From Betaproteobacteria bacterium (GTDB lineage: Bacteria; Pseudomonadota; Gammaproteobacteria; Burkholderiales; Burkholderiaceae_A): DNA of 25,109 nucleotides. The notes below the pieces were generated by a model. The model was not told the DNA's origin, searched no databases, and saw only the letters and a program-made list of their open reading frames with translations. Position numbers and translations under genes: made by a program. The stretch is taken from contig JAOINQ010000012.1 in assembly GCA_028139685.1 (NCBI GenBank), forward strand, positions 1-25,109. Direction: 5' to 3'. Positions 15,501 through 23,081 of the stretch are shown here, piece after piece (the first letter of the stretch is position 1; each line of letters starts with the position of its first letter).

Positions 15501-18239
15501 GACGATAAAACATATCTTGTTCTCACGGCATTGGAGCCCGGAAATCATTTTATTGCCAATGGCATTTTAAATAGGGCTACTGGAACCAGCACCAGTTTGA
15601 TTTCGAGTGAGACAACACGAGCTAATGTTGATGCTGGTAATAATAATTTACTGATTTCCGAGGACTTGACAATAAGTCTTTTGGGAAGCGATGGAGAGCC
15701 TGAATCATTTAAACATCGTGGTCCAAAAGTTGTGATGGACATAAACCGTACTTTCTCAGAGTTGACTGCTTTGCGTTCGAGTGATTTGATCATAAATGGT
15801 GAAACAGTTAATTTGTCTCTAGCTAAGGATGATGAATTATCAGTGGAAGGAGTTAATCGAGCTGGTAGTGCCATAGCAAAAGCTGAGGCAATCAACAGAG
15901 TTTCATCAGACACGGGAGTAAGAGCAGTAGTTGGAAAAACAGTTTTAACTGGAGCTTCCATGGAGGCAGGGGGCGTGGTTAGTGGCACTCTAACAATCAA
16001 CGGTTTTTCTTCTCCGATTATTCAAACAGTTGAGGATAATATTAGGGAATCCCGTTCCGTTGTTGTTGAAGCTATTAATCGGATGACAAAAGATACTGGA
16101 GTAATAGCTATCAATACTAACGATGACTTTCAGGGAGTAAGACTTGAAGCGTCTGATGGCCGAAATATTGAAATTGCATTTAATACAACAGCCAATGACT
16201 CAGTTTTTGCAGCTAGAACAGGACTCAAGCAAGGAATTCAGTCAGGTGTGTATTCGCTGGAGTCAAAGTATTCTGAGGATCCTCAGTATGCAAATAATCG
16301 GGAATTTAACAATCCAATAACATTAGAGTCCAGCACAACTGGTGTAATAGAGAGGTCAGGATTAGTTGCCGGAACGTATGGTGAAAATATTTCAACACTA
16401 AACAATAATTTGAGGGCCTCTGTTTCGCCTGCCCTTGCACAAATTAGTAAGTTTAGTATTTCAGGAACAATGTCTGCAGCTGGAGCAGAGACTTTTACCG
16501 TAACTGTTAATGGTAAAAACAAATCTTACACGACTGAATCAGGAGATTCTATTCAAGATGTTAGGGCTGCTCTGATAGATGCAATCGAAACGGATCCATC
16601 TCTTGGAATCACAGTTTTAGCAAATTATGGAAACGATCTTGATGAGGTTTACGTTACTGCCAGAAATCCTGGTATTGAATTTACAGCAACAGTTTCTACG
16701 GATTCTTCTGATGCCTATATTGATGCCGAGGTTGTTAGAGAGAATTTTCAGGCTCCAACAAGGAAGCTAAACAACGGTGATTTAATTATCAATGATATTG
16801 AGATACGTGGGGCGCGTATTGAGGATGATGATAGATCAGTTGAAATTTCAACTAGTAGTCGAAAAGACTCTAGTGCAATTTCATTAGCGGCCGCGATTAA
16901 TTCTCACGCTGAAGAGACGGGAGTAAGCGCGGAGATCGTTGGAGCCAAGATTGCTGGTTCAACAACCAATACAGGTTTCCCTGGAGTATTTCCTGCAACA
17001 GGAGACTACGACCTATTCGTAAATGGTATAAAGGTTGAAGTTCGTTTGACTCAGGATGAGCCTGCTGATACGAGACGAAATAACGTTGTTGAAGCTATAA
17101 ACTTACTAACACATACGCATGGCATTATTGCAAGTAACAACAATTCTGGTGTGACACTTGAGTCGACTGACGGAAGAAATATGTCGGTTTGGTTTGATGG
17201 TTCCGTGCAAGGTTTATCTGCGGCGAGTTTTGGTCTAGATCAAGGAGAAGCGATAGCTCAGACTTCAACAGTTTCACTAACACAAGCCAGCGCAGCAGCA
17301 ACATTAGCAAGTGGCACCACTGTAGCTTTAACAGTAAATGGAGTCAGAGTTGAGGCGCAAGCGACATCGAGTAGTTATGATGCATTCGCTGATACCTTAA
17401 AATTAGCGATCGATGAGGCTGCCAATGATAATCCGCTAGCATTTTCAAATATTGAAATTTCCATTGATCCTAATAGTAAACTTATTACACTACAGTCTAC
17501 GAATCCGGGTATTCCATTTGATATATCGGGGGCATACAGTACATCTGATGAATTAGACTTAACAATACTCGATACTGTTAAAAATTCATTGGGCAAGAAT
17601 GAAGTGTCGGGTATACGCGGAGCAACTGCTGGTTCATTGGGTGCGAGAACCGTTTACAGCAACATTAAGCTCGTTTCAACGGAAGAGTTCACCGTGAAAC
17701 CTGGCGATAACGGTTTTGGTCCGAATTCGAGCTTTAGCGAGTTGGGTTTTGTGCAGGGAACATTCGGTGGGGAGGCAACAGTCGATGTGTCACCTCCAAG
17801 AGTTGGAAGATTAACATTCCAGGTTGGTTCGAGGGCTACTCAAGTGATCACAATTGATTTAGGGGATTTTGGAAAAGGTGGTCCCATAACGAATGACGTA
17901 ACGGGAGATGTTGACGAGTCCTTAGATAATATGAACAATCGAATAAACTCTAGGGAAAATGCAGAGGGAGTGCTTGAAAGACTTGATGCAGTTATGGATA
18001 AAGTAAACGCAAACCGGGCAAACATGGGCGCTGTCATTAATCGGTTGACTCATGCGATTGATAATTTGTCTAATGTATCCACGAACCAGTCAGCATCACG
18101 TAGCCAAATAATGGATGCAGATTATGCGAAGGCCAGCACTGAGCTTGCACGAAGTCAAATCCTTCAGCAGGCTGGAACTGCTATTTTGGCCCAGGCTAAT
18201 GCTAGTCAACAAGTCGTGTTGCAACTACTGAATGGTTAA
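12597..18239 (+). CDS. Giant flagellin (1880 residues)
   Basis: Filament subunit about four times the usual length. D0/D1 N-terminus at residues 1 to ~145 (MAVINTNTKALFTQA, EQLSTGKRINSAGDDAAGMA, QRMRELAIQ). C-terminus ~1765-1880 (ANRANMGAVINRLTHAIDNL, IMDADYAKASTELARSQI, ending LQLLNG). The ~1600-residue insertion is modular: a tandem duplication, copy A ~187-497 and copy B ~538-838, then alternating modules. These are type C (~892-988, 1286-1381, 1558-1645; pattern V-x-G-x-x-x-Y-T then PG-x-x-F) and hook-IN type (~1059-1123, 1129-1203, 1392-1457, 1469-1537; NG, then AIN followed by TGV/HGI). One cysteine (Cys626), unusual for a flagellin. AGGAG lies 6 bases before the ATG. No terminator is visible after it. 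It is not a close copy of flagellins 1 and 2: their outer domains differ. Probably transcribed from the sigma-54 promoter at 11715. Confidence 0.96.
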   Translation: MAVINTNTKALFTQAALISTERTLSKSMEQLSTGKRINSAGDDAAGMAISTRMTQQIRALEQAVRNAGDAVSLIQTAEGATNEITDMLQRMRELAIQAINDTNAGEDRSYLDLEFQQLKKEIVRIADMTEWNGFQLLNGTAGDQVGPEPVFKISSSGEFLSEINYSPVTKNVSENVAQHQLVFSNANPAQQELNFGDFSTDGTGLTFDITTKGNSNLDSLTTSIHLGSIEQTLTFTAAASAGPVAVRLQSGSAGGAQAVYSAQVTFATTASTGAAVAAEFVSAVNIVSNFTAHGHYAVDNGDGTVTIQWASADSIANHSVTLQSAGTTGIGLTAGSALPINNTSSEIAAVVASQLNSAFSDNKIYRTASNIAGSSGVTLTFRDSDGAALPTVMASDTTGAFDNFTAANTVTTGNIYVGGVTVSIAPGTTAHNVASAVQTALQVNFASSSAFESRVVVNEGSGSITITYPDESPSVSLISYSADTLVSLTTTREVNQVVDTSTSFENNGRFLKAGELTLSASPGPTLQRTITFGPSMTASTQNLTFGSWSAGTNNSFSITTKGGSSQDVVVTSINLGTVEQTLQFGAPTTASADSITVSLTDHNSTTFSVAITSTFHSSDSARTVACEFVSAANALFSAQGVSYNAYETSAGEVKVIYSNSPSITLSTFTAAITTDARTSGINLTAASALPQNRTTAEISSIVATQLNDSFSAAGVLRQATDLGDGLVKLVWASTDNIPLTPSVTNITTGIDFTASSTTLTGGTITVGGVSVELSSSAGLTASHIATQVKAALFADDNYNIASGRNLFDNGSGALTITYSALDGEVEDIPVSSFTDSRNPAVTSTVNEIRSYGDLDATFELVTGDKISLRGTPNFSAGTVFFAKESVAQVDTFTISGDYQVGDAIDFKVDGRLFTYTVTTADVASASGSYTNAQANKNIVNSIAEAMTENIDISEIVSISVARDMDITNDDKTYLVLTALEPGNHFIANGILNRATGTSTSLISSETTRANVDAGNNNLLISEDLTISLLGSDGEPESFKHRGPKVVMDINRTFSELTALRSSDLIINGETVNLSLAKDDELSVEGVNRAGSAIAKAEAINRVSSDTGVRAVVGKTVLTGASMEAGGVVSGTLTINGFSSPIIQTVEDNIRESRSVVVEAINRMTKDTGVIAINTNDDFQGVRLEASDGRNIEIAFNTTANDSVFAARTGLKQGIQSGVYSLESKYSEDPQYANNREFNNPITLESSTTGVIERSGLVAGTYGENISTLNNNLRASVSPALAQISKFSISGTMSAAGAETFTVTVNGKNKSYTTESGDSIQDVRAALIDAIETDPSLGITVLANYGNDLDEVYVTARNPGIEFTATVSTDSSDAYIDAEVVRENFQAPTRKLNNGDLIINDIEIRGARIEDDDRSVEISTSSRKDSSAISLAAAINSHAEETGVSAEIVGAKIAGSTTNTGFPGVFPATGDYDLFVNGIKVEVRLTQDEPADTRRNNVVEAINLLTHTHGIIASNNNSGVTLESTDGRNMSVWFDGSVQGLSAASFGLDQGEAIAQTSTVSLTQASAAATLASGTTVALTVNGVRVEAQATSSSYDAFADTLKLAIDEAANDNPLAFSNIEISIDPNSKLITLQSTNPGIPFDISGAYSTSDELDLTILDTVKNSLGKNEVSGIRGATAGSLGARTVYSNIKLVSTEEFTVKPGDNGFGPNSSFSELGFVQGTFGGEATVDVSPPRVGRLTFQVGSRATQVITIDLGDFGKGGPITNDVTGDVDESLDNMNNRINSRENAEGVLERLDAVMDKVNANRANMGAVINRLTHAIDNLSNVSTNQSASRSQIMDADYAKASTELARSQILQQAGTAILAQANASQQVVLQLLNG
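13155..15110 (+). repeat. Tandem duplication of ~300 codons inside the giant flagellin
   Basis: Copy A (~13155-14085) and copy B (~14208-15110) align in order. LNFGDFS/LTFGSWS, FDITTKG/FSITTKG, LGSIEQTLTF/LGTVEQTLQF, AEFVSAVN/CEFVSAAN, LTAGSALPINN/LTAASALPQNR, VASQLNSAFS/VATQLNDSFS and VGGVTV/VGGVSV all match. The copies are diverged at protein level, so the event is old. Confidence 0.85.
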
Positions 18240-18268
18240 ATACATTTAAATTGATGTAAACTAATCAC

Positions 18269-18520
18269 ATGGACATACATAAGAAAGTTGAACTTCAACG
18301 TGCTGTTGGCAAACCAGCCGACAAAGCACCTTGTCGCATTTGTAAACTTATTAGAGTGTATTTATTGTTTGCAATTCCCACACTTGCATTGTTTTGGTTG
18401 GGTATAGATTTTGGTATTGGGGACGTAGATGCCCAGGATTTGGTTGTGAAAGTTGTGCTTTTTGTGCTTTTCTTCTCAATTATTCGAAGAATATATTTGG
18501 ATTTTTTCAAAAGTGACTAA
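18269..18520 (+). CDS. Small two-helix membrane protein with a CxxC motif
   Basis: 83 residues. The first ~20 are polar and basic, followed by CRIC (a CxxC pair) and two hydrophobic helices, about residues 28-45 and 57-75, joined by an acidic loop (GIGDVDAQD). The end is basic (RRIYLDFFKSD). This predicts an inner-membrane hairpin with both ends in the cytoplasm. The pair of cysteines next to the first helix could bind metal, but two alone are not proof. It begins 29 bases after the giant flagellin stop with no terminator between and no clear Shine-Dalgarno, so it may depend on readthrough. Not recognised; it could be a housekeeping gene unrelated to flagella. Confidence 0.6.
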   Translation: MDIHKKVELQRAVGKPADKAPCRICKLIRVYLLFAIPTLALFWLGIDFGIGDVDAQDLVVKVVLFVLFFSIIRRIYLDFFKSD

Positions 18521-18598
18521 AAAAAAAAGCCAGACTGTTGGTCATGCGCGTTTTTTTCTATAACGTGGGATCCTAAATTTCCATATGGTTGTGATCTG

Positions 18599-18745
18599 AT
18601 GGGTTTTAAAAGCAAGATAACCCCTTGTTTGGATGTAGTAAGGTTGGACGGTCAAAGATGTTTGGGTTATGTTGAGAAAGAATTAAATGATATTAGAATG
18701 TCGAAGCGTATTAAAACGAGAAGAAAAGTTAATTTTCTTGCCTAA
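18599..18745 (+). CDS. Small ORF, possibly longer and frameshifted at its start
   Basis: 48 residues from ATG, beginning MGFKSKITPCLDVVRL and ending in a basic tail (RIKTRRKVNFLA). The same frame is open back to 18521 without a usual start codon and reads TWDPKFPYGCDLMG before the ATG, which looks like protein rather than noise. A neighbouring frame has an ATG at 18544 followed by MRVF. The two frames would join if one base of the seven T run at 18551-18557 were removed. So this may be a ~65-residue conserved protein with a homopolymer frameshift. No ribosome site is clear. I do not recognise the family. Confidence 0.35.
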   Translation: MGFKSKITPCLDVVRLDGQRCLGYVEKELNDIRMSKRIKTRRKVNFLA

Positions 18746-18766
18746 ACTTAATATTGGAGACCTGTT

Positions 18767-20584
18767 TTGTGTGGCATAGCTGGTTGGGTAGGCAACGGTT
18801 CGTCCAATTCGACATTGTTTGATGAAAAATTACACTCAATTAAAAAGGTTATTGAATTTCAGAATCACAGAGGTCCTGATGCGAATGGTATTTGGGAAGA
18901 CAGAGTCAATAATGTTATTTTGGGCCACAACCGATTATCAATTGTTGAATTAAGTGAAGCTGGATCTCAGCCAATGTCGGACGATTCAGGCGATTGGGTG
19001 ATTTCGTATAATGGGGAGCTTTATAATCATGATTTGCTCAGGCAAGAGTTAATAAAAAAATTCTCGATCACATTTCGCGGAAGAAGTGATACAGAAGTTG
19101 TTCTTTATGCAATAAAGCACTTTGGAATTGATGAATTTTTGCGAAAAGCAGACGGGATGTTTGCTATTGCAATTTTTGACAAAGCGAAAGGCGATTTTTA
19201 TCTTGCAAGGGATAGAGTAGGTGAAAAACCTTTATATTTTTTTCAAACGAAAAAGGGTTTCAGTTTTGGTTCTGAGTTAAAAGCATTAGTTGCTATTTAT
19301 GACAGGCAGATATCAGTTGACCAGACTGGCCTTCAGTTATATCTATTACTTCGTTATGTTCCTGCGCCCTGGACCATACTGTCTGATATTAAAAAAGTGC
19401 TTCCTGGACATTATGTAAAATTTAATCTCAAAAATCTGCAACCCATCCAAACTCCATATTTTTCTTGGGACCCTCACCCCTCAGAAATGCCAGCTACTAA
19501 GGAGCAGTATTCATCTGCAGTAAATGGAGCATTGAACATGCTCGTAAAATCACTTGATTCAAGATTAATGGCTGATGTTCCACTCGGTTTCTTTCTCTCT
19601 GGGGGAGTGGACTCAACTTTATGTGCAGCGCTAATAAGAAAATATCTTGGAAAAGAAGTTAATACATATACGATTGGTTTTGAAGGAGACTCCCAATCTG
19701 AGCATCTGGTTTCGGAAAAAACTGCAAAGATAATTGGTTCGAGACATAATGTAAGAGTTTTTAATCCATCCGAATTGCTTCAAATGTCTCAGGAATTGAT
19801 AAGTAAATTGGACGAGCCAAACGGAGACCGCAGTTGTGTGCCAACTTTTATGTTGTGCAAACATGCCAGTTCCGAAGTGAAAGTTGCATTGGGAGGAGAC
19901 GGAGGAGATGAGTTATTTAGTGGGTATTCGAGATATCCAGGGTTAAATCAGAGGTTAGGAAACGATCGTTTTTTTTGTGCAAAAGAGAATCTTAAAGCTT
20001 ATCTTGCTTTTGGCCTGCCTGTTTTTGGTTTTGGTACTCGTAAAATATTTGATGAAGATAGCACTGAAGAATTTCTGTCATCACTATCCACAAATTTGTT
20101 CCCGCCTGTGGACTTTGAACAATCGATAAGATTTGTTGATTTTAAAAGCTATCTTCCTGGAGCTGTGTTATCTAAGGTGGATAGAATGTCTATGCAAACT
20201 TCTTTAGAAGTTCGAACACCGTTTTTTTCCCCTCAGCTTCTTGACCTTTCCTCTCGTCTACCTCATCAGTTCTTGTATCGAGGTGGAGAGATGAAACCGG
20301 TCTTACGGGATATTTGTCGTCACATTGGACTAGAGCATGTTGCTAATTTGCCCAAGAAAGGTTTTGGAATGCCGGCGGAGTTTTTAAATATGAGTAAAGA
20401 TCAATTAATACACAGAGCAGGCATGGCACTGAAAAAGTTAGATGTAAATCCTATCGTTAACTGTAAGGTAGTAGATTTCGGGAAAAAATTGGCACCTTAT
20501 GCAGGAAACAACATGAACGCATTGTGGGCTACGATTGTTTTAGGGGAATGGTTAGAGTCCTTGAAAGTAACGTATGTGGACTGA
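18767..20584 (+). CDS. asnB: Asparagine synthase (glutamine-hydrolysing)-like amidotransferase
   Basis: 605 residues. The start is TTG at 18767: class II glutamine amidotransferases need Cys at position 2 after Met removal, and TTG-TGT-GGC gives M-C-G-I-A-G-W. GGAGA at 18756-18760 is 6 bases upstream. N-terminal domain ~1-190 has HRGPDANG, YNGELYNHD, SDTEVVLYA and DGMFAIAIFD. The synthase domain has the PP-loop SGGVDS at residues 278-283 and GGDGGDELFSGYSRY. All key residues are present, so it should be active. It leads an operon of overlapping sugar or surface genes, and relatives in such clusters amidate sugar acids or amino-acid substituents of O-antigen and flagellar glycans rather than making free asparagine. 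That role is inferred; plain asparagine synthesis remains possible. Confidence 0.9.
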   Translation: MCGIAGWVGNGSSNSTLFDEKLHSIKKVIEFQNHRGPDANGIWEDRVNNVILGHNRLSIVELSEAGSQPMSDDSGDWVISYNGELYNHDLLRQELIKKFSITFRGRSDTEVVLYAIKHFGIDEFLRKADGMFAIAIFDKAKGDFYLARDRVGEKPLYFFQTKKGFSFGSELKALVAIYDRQISVDQTGLQLYLLLRYVPAPWTILSDIKKVLPGHYVKFNLKNLQPIQTPYFSWDPHPSEMPATKEQYSSAVNGALNMLVKSLDSRLMADVPLGFFLSGGVDSTLCAALIRKYLGKEVNTYTIGFEGDSQSEHLVSEKTAKIIGSRHNVRVFNPSELLQMSQELISKLDEPNGDRSCVPTFMLCKHASSEVKVALGGDGGDELFSGYSRYPGLNQRLGNDRFFCAKENLKAYLAFGLPVFGFGTRKIFDEDSTEEFLSSLSTNLFPPVDFEQSIRFVDFKSYLPGAVLSKVDRMSMQTSLEVRTPFFSPQLLDLSSRLPHQFLYRGGEMKPVLRDICRHIGLEHVANLPKKGFGMPAEFLNMSKDQLIHRAGMALKKLDVNPIVNCKVVDFGKKLAPYAGNNMNALWATIVLGEWLESLKVTYVD

Positions 20585-21521
20585 GGAAACTTTTCAGCTT
20601 GTAAGGGATGGGATAGATGCTGCAAAGAAGTGTAGAAGAACTTCCCTTTCTAAAAAATATACGGATATTGTCAAGAAAAGAGGCAGGAGCTTTAAAGAGA
20701 GTTTAGGCTTTGCTTCATTGAATATTGTTATATTTCATGTCAAAGTACCGAGTCATGCGTCAAAAATTCAAACACCGGATATTAAAGGAGGAGATCATAG
20801 TTCTATAGATTATGATTCGTTGCTCAAATTGAATATCAAGATTGCTCGCTGGTCACAGCCTGACGCGAACATCATAATTTTTACTGATTTTGAATCTTTT
20901 AAGGATTTGCCGAAGGACGAAAAAGTCACGGTTATAAGGTTGGATGTTAATGGTGAAGAGCCTATGTTTGAAAGAGTTCTAACAATGGCGGCTTATGTAA
21001 ATTCTGAGTTATTCAAATGTCCAACAATCTTTTTAGATATCGATGCATTTTTAATCAGGCCGGTCCAATCACTCTTTTTTGAAGACTTTGATGTGGGATT
21101 GACGCATAGACACGTTGTTGGTCAGATGGCTATTAATGAAGGCGTAATTTTCGCTAACTGTAAAAATATGGTCAATGTGAAAAAGTTTTTTGATAGTTAT
21201 CTAGCTTCATACTTAGCTGCAGAGGAAAGTTCCGAGATCGCAAAAATTTATACAAATATAAGAAGATGGAGAGGCGGGCAATTAGCCATTAATGCAGCTG
21301 CTGGTGGGCATCAGTTTTATGCGACGTCTGCAATCAAAACAGACTATGAGACGAAAATTGTTTTTCTTCCTTGTAGTAAATATAATCTTTCGCAGATAGG
21401 TCAGGGTGAGGTAAATAGAGAATTAAGGCAAAGGTGTTGTGTTTTACACCTTAAGGGAAATCGAAAAGGATGGATTGATAGCCTCGTACATAGTCTTTCG
21501 CAATGGGGGTATATAAATTGA
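20574..21521 (+). CDS. Putative GT-A fold glycosyltransferase
   Basis: 315 residues. After a helical N-terminus (~1-45), a strand NIVIFHVKVP starts a nucleotide-sugar-like fold. ANIIIFTDFESF and VIRLDVNG follow, then FLDIDAFLIRP (near residue 160), which has the D-x-D metal motif typical of GT-A enzymes, and NEGVIFANCKN. The end VLHLKGNRKGW carries a His where GT8-like enzymes often have a metal-binding His. There is no membrane segment, so it should act in the cytoplasm. It overlaps asnB by 11 bases and the next gene by a few bases, within one operon. Donor and acceptor cannot be read from the sequence; the family assignment rests on these motifs only. Confidence 0.6.
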   Translation: MWTEETFQLVRDGIDAAKKCRRTSLSKKYTDIVKKRGRSFKESLGFASLNIVIFHVKVPSHASKIQTPDIKGGDHSSIDYDSLLKLNIKIARWSQPDANIIIFTDFESFKDLPKDEKVTVIRLDVNGEEPMFERVLTMAAYVNSELFKCPTIFLDIDAFLIRPVQSLFFEDFDVGLTHRHVVGQMAINEGVIFANCKNMVNVKKFFDSYLASYLAAEESSEIAKIYTNIRRWRGGQLAINAAAGGHQFYATSAIKTDYETKIVFLPCSKYNLSQIGQGEVNRELRQRCCVLHLKGNRKGWIDSLVHSLSQWGYIN

Positions 21522-22267
21522 GTTATAAAAATAATATTGAAAAGTTTTTTTTTATCACTGTAGGAACTTTTATAACTTCATGTTATGCGAAAGACTTTAC
21601 ATTATTCGATATTCTTAGAAAGCCGCTTAATTTCCCGATCGTAAGGAAGGGTAATATGTTTGTAACAAAAATCCCTAAAGGTTTTCCATGGCAGGAAACT
21701 GTTCTTCTTCTGGGCAATGATTTTGTAACCAAAACAAAAGATGTTCCTGTAAGGAAGGGGTTACAAAAGTCTGATGACAATTCAGATTTATTTTTGATTG
21801 ACGGCTCCGAGTTACAGGCAAAAGTTTTTGGATGGAACGACACAGAAATTACTAGCGGCATATTATCGTACTCACCAGCGTATAGATTCTTCACCGAACC
21901 ATTCCTCTTTGATATGCATGATGATATCTGCGGGTACCTTTCAAAAGCTTTCTCTTATATTCTAAGGAGAGAGGGGGTGAAAATCGAGGTAGAAGATCAA
22001 ATTGCTGGGAAATATGAAATTTTGGTTGAGGATAAAAAGTTTCCGTTTGCAAAATTTGTATTTTCAGGTAGTGCGAGTTTTGACTCACTTGAGATGATTG
22101 GTTCGGAACAAGTGTCTAGCATTGATCTTTCTGGCAGAAGACTATGTATTGCAAATAAACATAGCCCGGTTTGTTTTGCGGCCTTATCTAAAACAGGAGA
22201 ACGTTCGTTAAGAAATATATTATTAAACAAGGATGGTGAAAGGATTGAAGTAAATTATGAAGGATAA
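21503..22267 (+). CDS. Unrecognised protein of the surface-sugar operon
   Basis: 254 residues (249 from the alternative start). Two starts are possible: ATG at 21503, or TTG at 21518, which overlaps the previous stop as TTGA and has GGGGG 8 bases upstream. The latter fits the tight coupling of this operon. The N-terminal region has one moderately hydrophobic stretch (FFFITVGTFITSCYA), perhaps a buried strand rather than a signal peptide. The rest is mixed alpha/beta with WNDTEITSGILSYSPAYRFF and DMHDDICGYLSKAF, no familiar motif. It sits between a glycosyltransferase and a methyltransferase, overlapping both. It may be a modification enzyme or partner; I do not assign a function. Confidence 0.75.
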   Translation: MGVYKLSYKNNIEKFFFITVGTFITSCYAKDFTLFDILRKPLNFPIVRKGNMFVTKIPKGFPWQETVLLLGNDFVTKTKDVPVRKGLQKSDDNSDLFLIDGSELQAKVFGWNDTEITSGILSYSPAYRFFTEPFLFDMHDDICGYLSKAFSYILRREGVKIEVEDQIAGKYEILVEDKKFPFAKFVFSGSASFDSLEMIGSEQVSSIDLSGRRLCIANKHSPVCFAALSKTGERSLRNILLNKDGERIEVNYEG

Positions 22268-23081
22268 CTATTTTCGCAGGAAAGTAAAATCTTCTTCGCA
22301 TAAACCAGGCATCTTAGTAGATTCTGAGTTAGAGGATAAGAGCTATGTGGAATCCTTTGGTTTCGAATGGACGGAGATAGATGGTTTCGTTGGGAAAGAA
22401 TCCATGTTACACGGACATATTTTCGGACGATTTCTATTGCCAAAAAATTTTTTTTCGGGGAAAAGTATTGTTGACGTGGGATGCGGCAATGGAAGAATAG
22501 GAAGATTAGTGGCACCCCTTGCCAAAGATTATATCGGACTCGATCTATCCGATTCAGTTTATGCTTTTCCAGACTATTTAGAGACAAAAAATATCACTTT
22601 GGTGCAGGCGTCCGGTACAAATCTACCGCTTAAAGATGAGATTGGAGATGTGACGATTTGCTGGGGGGTTTTGCATCATATGGATAAACCGATGCAAGGA
22701 TTGAATGAGCTTATTCGAGTGACAAAGCCAGGGGGTACGATTTTGATTTTTATTTATTCAAAAGCATATCAGGCAAGACAAAATTTTAACCAATTTTCTA
22801 AAAATTTGGACCAAAATTCTAGCCATGATTTACTTGAATCAACCTCTGACTTTCTAGATACATGGCGAGAGGTTGACGAGTTTTATGCAAACAATTTATC
22901 AAAAAGTCTTTTTATGGGTGTTAAGAAATCGAGAGAATGGCAGATTTTTCAGTGGTACGATGGCGTCACTCCTCAGTTCCATTGGGATTTAGAAGATGAG
23001 CTAGAATTAAATTTTAAGAATAACGCTATTGATTTTGTAAAAACACAGGATGGATGCTACAGGATAACGAAAAATGAGTAA
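22257..23081 (+). CDS. Class I SAM-dependent methyltransferase (Methyltransf_11 type)
   Basis: 274 residues. SAM-binding motif I VDVGCGNGRIGRL near residues 72-84, YIGLDLSDS (motif II acidic residue), a LPLKDEIGD segment, then VTICWGVLHHMDKP and IRVTKPGGTILIFIYSK. These are the usual small-molecule methyltransferase signatures, and no key residue is missing. The C-terminal ~90 residues (FYANNLSKSLFMGVKKSREW, WYDGVTPQFHW) probably bind the substrate. It overlaps the preceding gene by 11 bases and the next by 8. In this operon the likely substrate is a sugar, or a sugar-linked group, of a surface glycan, by inference. The ATG at 22257 has GAAG 6 bases upstream. Confidence 0.88.
   Translation: MKDNYFRRKVKSSSHKPGILVDSELEDKSYVESFGFEWTEIDGFVGKESMLHGHIFGRFLLPKNFFSGKSIVDVGCGNGRIGRLVAPLAKDYIGLDLSDSVYAFPDYLETKNITLVQASGTNLPLKDEIGDVTICWGVLHHMDKPMQGLNELIRVTKPGGTILIFIYSKAYQARQNFNQFSKNLDQNSSHDLLESTSDFLDTWREVDEFYANNLSKSLFMGVKKSREWQIFQWYDGVTPQFHWDLEDELELNFKNNAIDFVKTQDGCYRITKNE

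Noticed and set aside
18519..18557. A-run, GC-containing spacer and T-run after the small membrane protein, as a terminator
   Set aside because: The A and T runs pair, but the inner bases do not form a stable GC stem, so the hairpin is not convincing.
18599..18745. Resemblance of the start (KITPCLDV) to the first strand of HisF (RIIPCLDV)
   Set aside because: The match stops after about eight residues. The rest has no HisF barrel sequence, and the ORF is far too short.
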